Shown in pieces: positions 63,901-64,000 of a stretch of DNA of 64,000 nucleotides. Numbering within the stretch: the first letter of the stretch is position 1; each line of letters opens with the position of its first letter. The notes beneath the pieces are model-generated. The model worked only from the letters and a program-made list of their open reading frames with translations, made no database searches and had not been told where the DNA came from. The position numbers and the translations under genes are program-made. Source of the stretch: Vreelandella neptunia (GTDB taxonomy: Bacteria; Pseudomonadota; Gammaproteobacteria; Pseudomonadales; Halomonadaceae); the NCBI RefSeq assembly GCF_022489065.1, contig NZ_JAKVTW010000005.1:62001-126000 (forward strand). Reading direction: 5' to 3'.

Positions 63901-64000
63901 TTACTTGTCGATTTTAATCCCGTAGCGCTGCAGTCTTCGCACCACGCTGGATTGGCTGATGCCAAGCCGCTCGGCGATGGCATAGGTGCTGGGTAATGTT
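63901..64000 (-). CDS. C-terminal helix-turn-helix of a transcriptional regulator (partial, TyrR/Fis type)
   Basis: The last 32-33 codons of a minus-strand gene read LPSTYAIAERLGISQSSVVR followed by RLQRYGIKIDK and a TAA stop at 63903-63901. This matches the HTH_TyrR type that ends many sigma-54-dependent regulators. The rest lies outside the window. It is upstream of and in the same direction as the Ugp-like operon. Confidence 0.7.
   Translation of the reverse strand, partial: TLPSTYAIAERLGISQSSVVRRLQRYGIKIDK

Overview
The window reads as a chromosomal segment of a Gammaproteobacterium, most likely Halomonadaceae (Halomonas or a close relative). This rests on protein resemblance and gene order: a periplasmic formate dehydrogenase locus with DUF3305/DUF3306 genes, a malonate TRAP cluster with MatB and malonyl-CoA decarboxylase, and a YjfIJKLMC-type cluster. 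The DNA is moderately GC-rich and densely coded, with many ATGA start/stop overlaps. I see no rRNA, tRNA, CRISPR array, insertion sequence or prophage.

Layout. 1-7.4 kb: reductive pyrimidine breakdown (preA, preT, dihydropyrimidinase, beta-ureidopropionase), a divergent NCS1 nucleobase permease and a LysR regulator. 7.6-10.3 kb: a membrane GGDEF-EAL protein. 10.3-26.0 kb: a molybdenum-cofactor and formate dehydrogenase island. One arm is an overlapping minus-strand operon (fdhD, mobA, moeA, moaA, a CobW-type GTPase). The other arm is on the plus strand (DUF3305, DUF3306, polyferredoxin, TorD-like chaperone, small Tat protein, fdhA, fdhB, fdhC), followed by DUF1244, moaB and a second moeA. 26.0-30.3 kb: a six-gene minus-strand cluster equivalent to E. 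coli yjfI-J-K-L-M-C: a PspA-family protein, three poorly characterised proteins, a DUF350 membrane protein, a lipoprotein and a glutathionylspermidine-synthetase-like ATP-grasp enzyme.

30.5-37.2 kb: malonate uptake (TRAP) and conversion to acetyl-CoA, with a divergent GntR regulator. 37.3-39.4 kb: a GlxA-type AraC regulator and an MFS exporter. 39.7-41.7 kb: a soluble protein that looks like two tandem Cache-like sensory modules with no output domain. 41.7-47.9 kb: an ABC importer of the Fe(III)/phosphonate/sugar-phosphate type, with a metallo-beta-lactamase-fold hydrolase, a PNKP-like HAD phosphatase and a divergent DeoR regulator preceded by three helically phased repeats. 48.0-52.6 kb: small membrane and zinc-finger proteins, a diguanylate cyclase gene broken by a 10-bp tandem duplication, paired YdcZ-family half-size transporters and a LysR regulator.

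52.7-57.2 kb: methionine salvage (mtnK, mtnD, mtnC, mtnB, mtnA). 57.2-59.5 kb: an apparently orphan MbcA/ParS/Xre-type antitoxin and recQ. 59.6-63.8 kb: a Ugp-like ABC importer (ATPase, binding protein, two permeases). The right edge holds the C-terminal helix-turn-helix of a further regulator. Overall this is a catabolic and respiratory region with c-di-GMP signalling genes and one membrane-stress-type cluster (26-30 kb), which is the best candidate for under-described biology.
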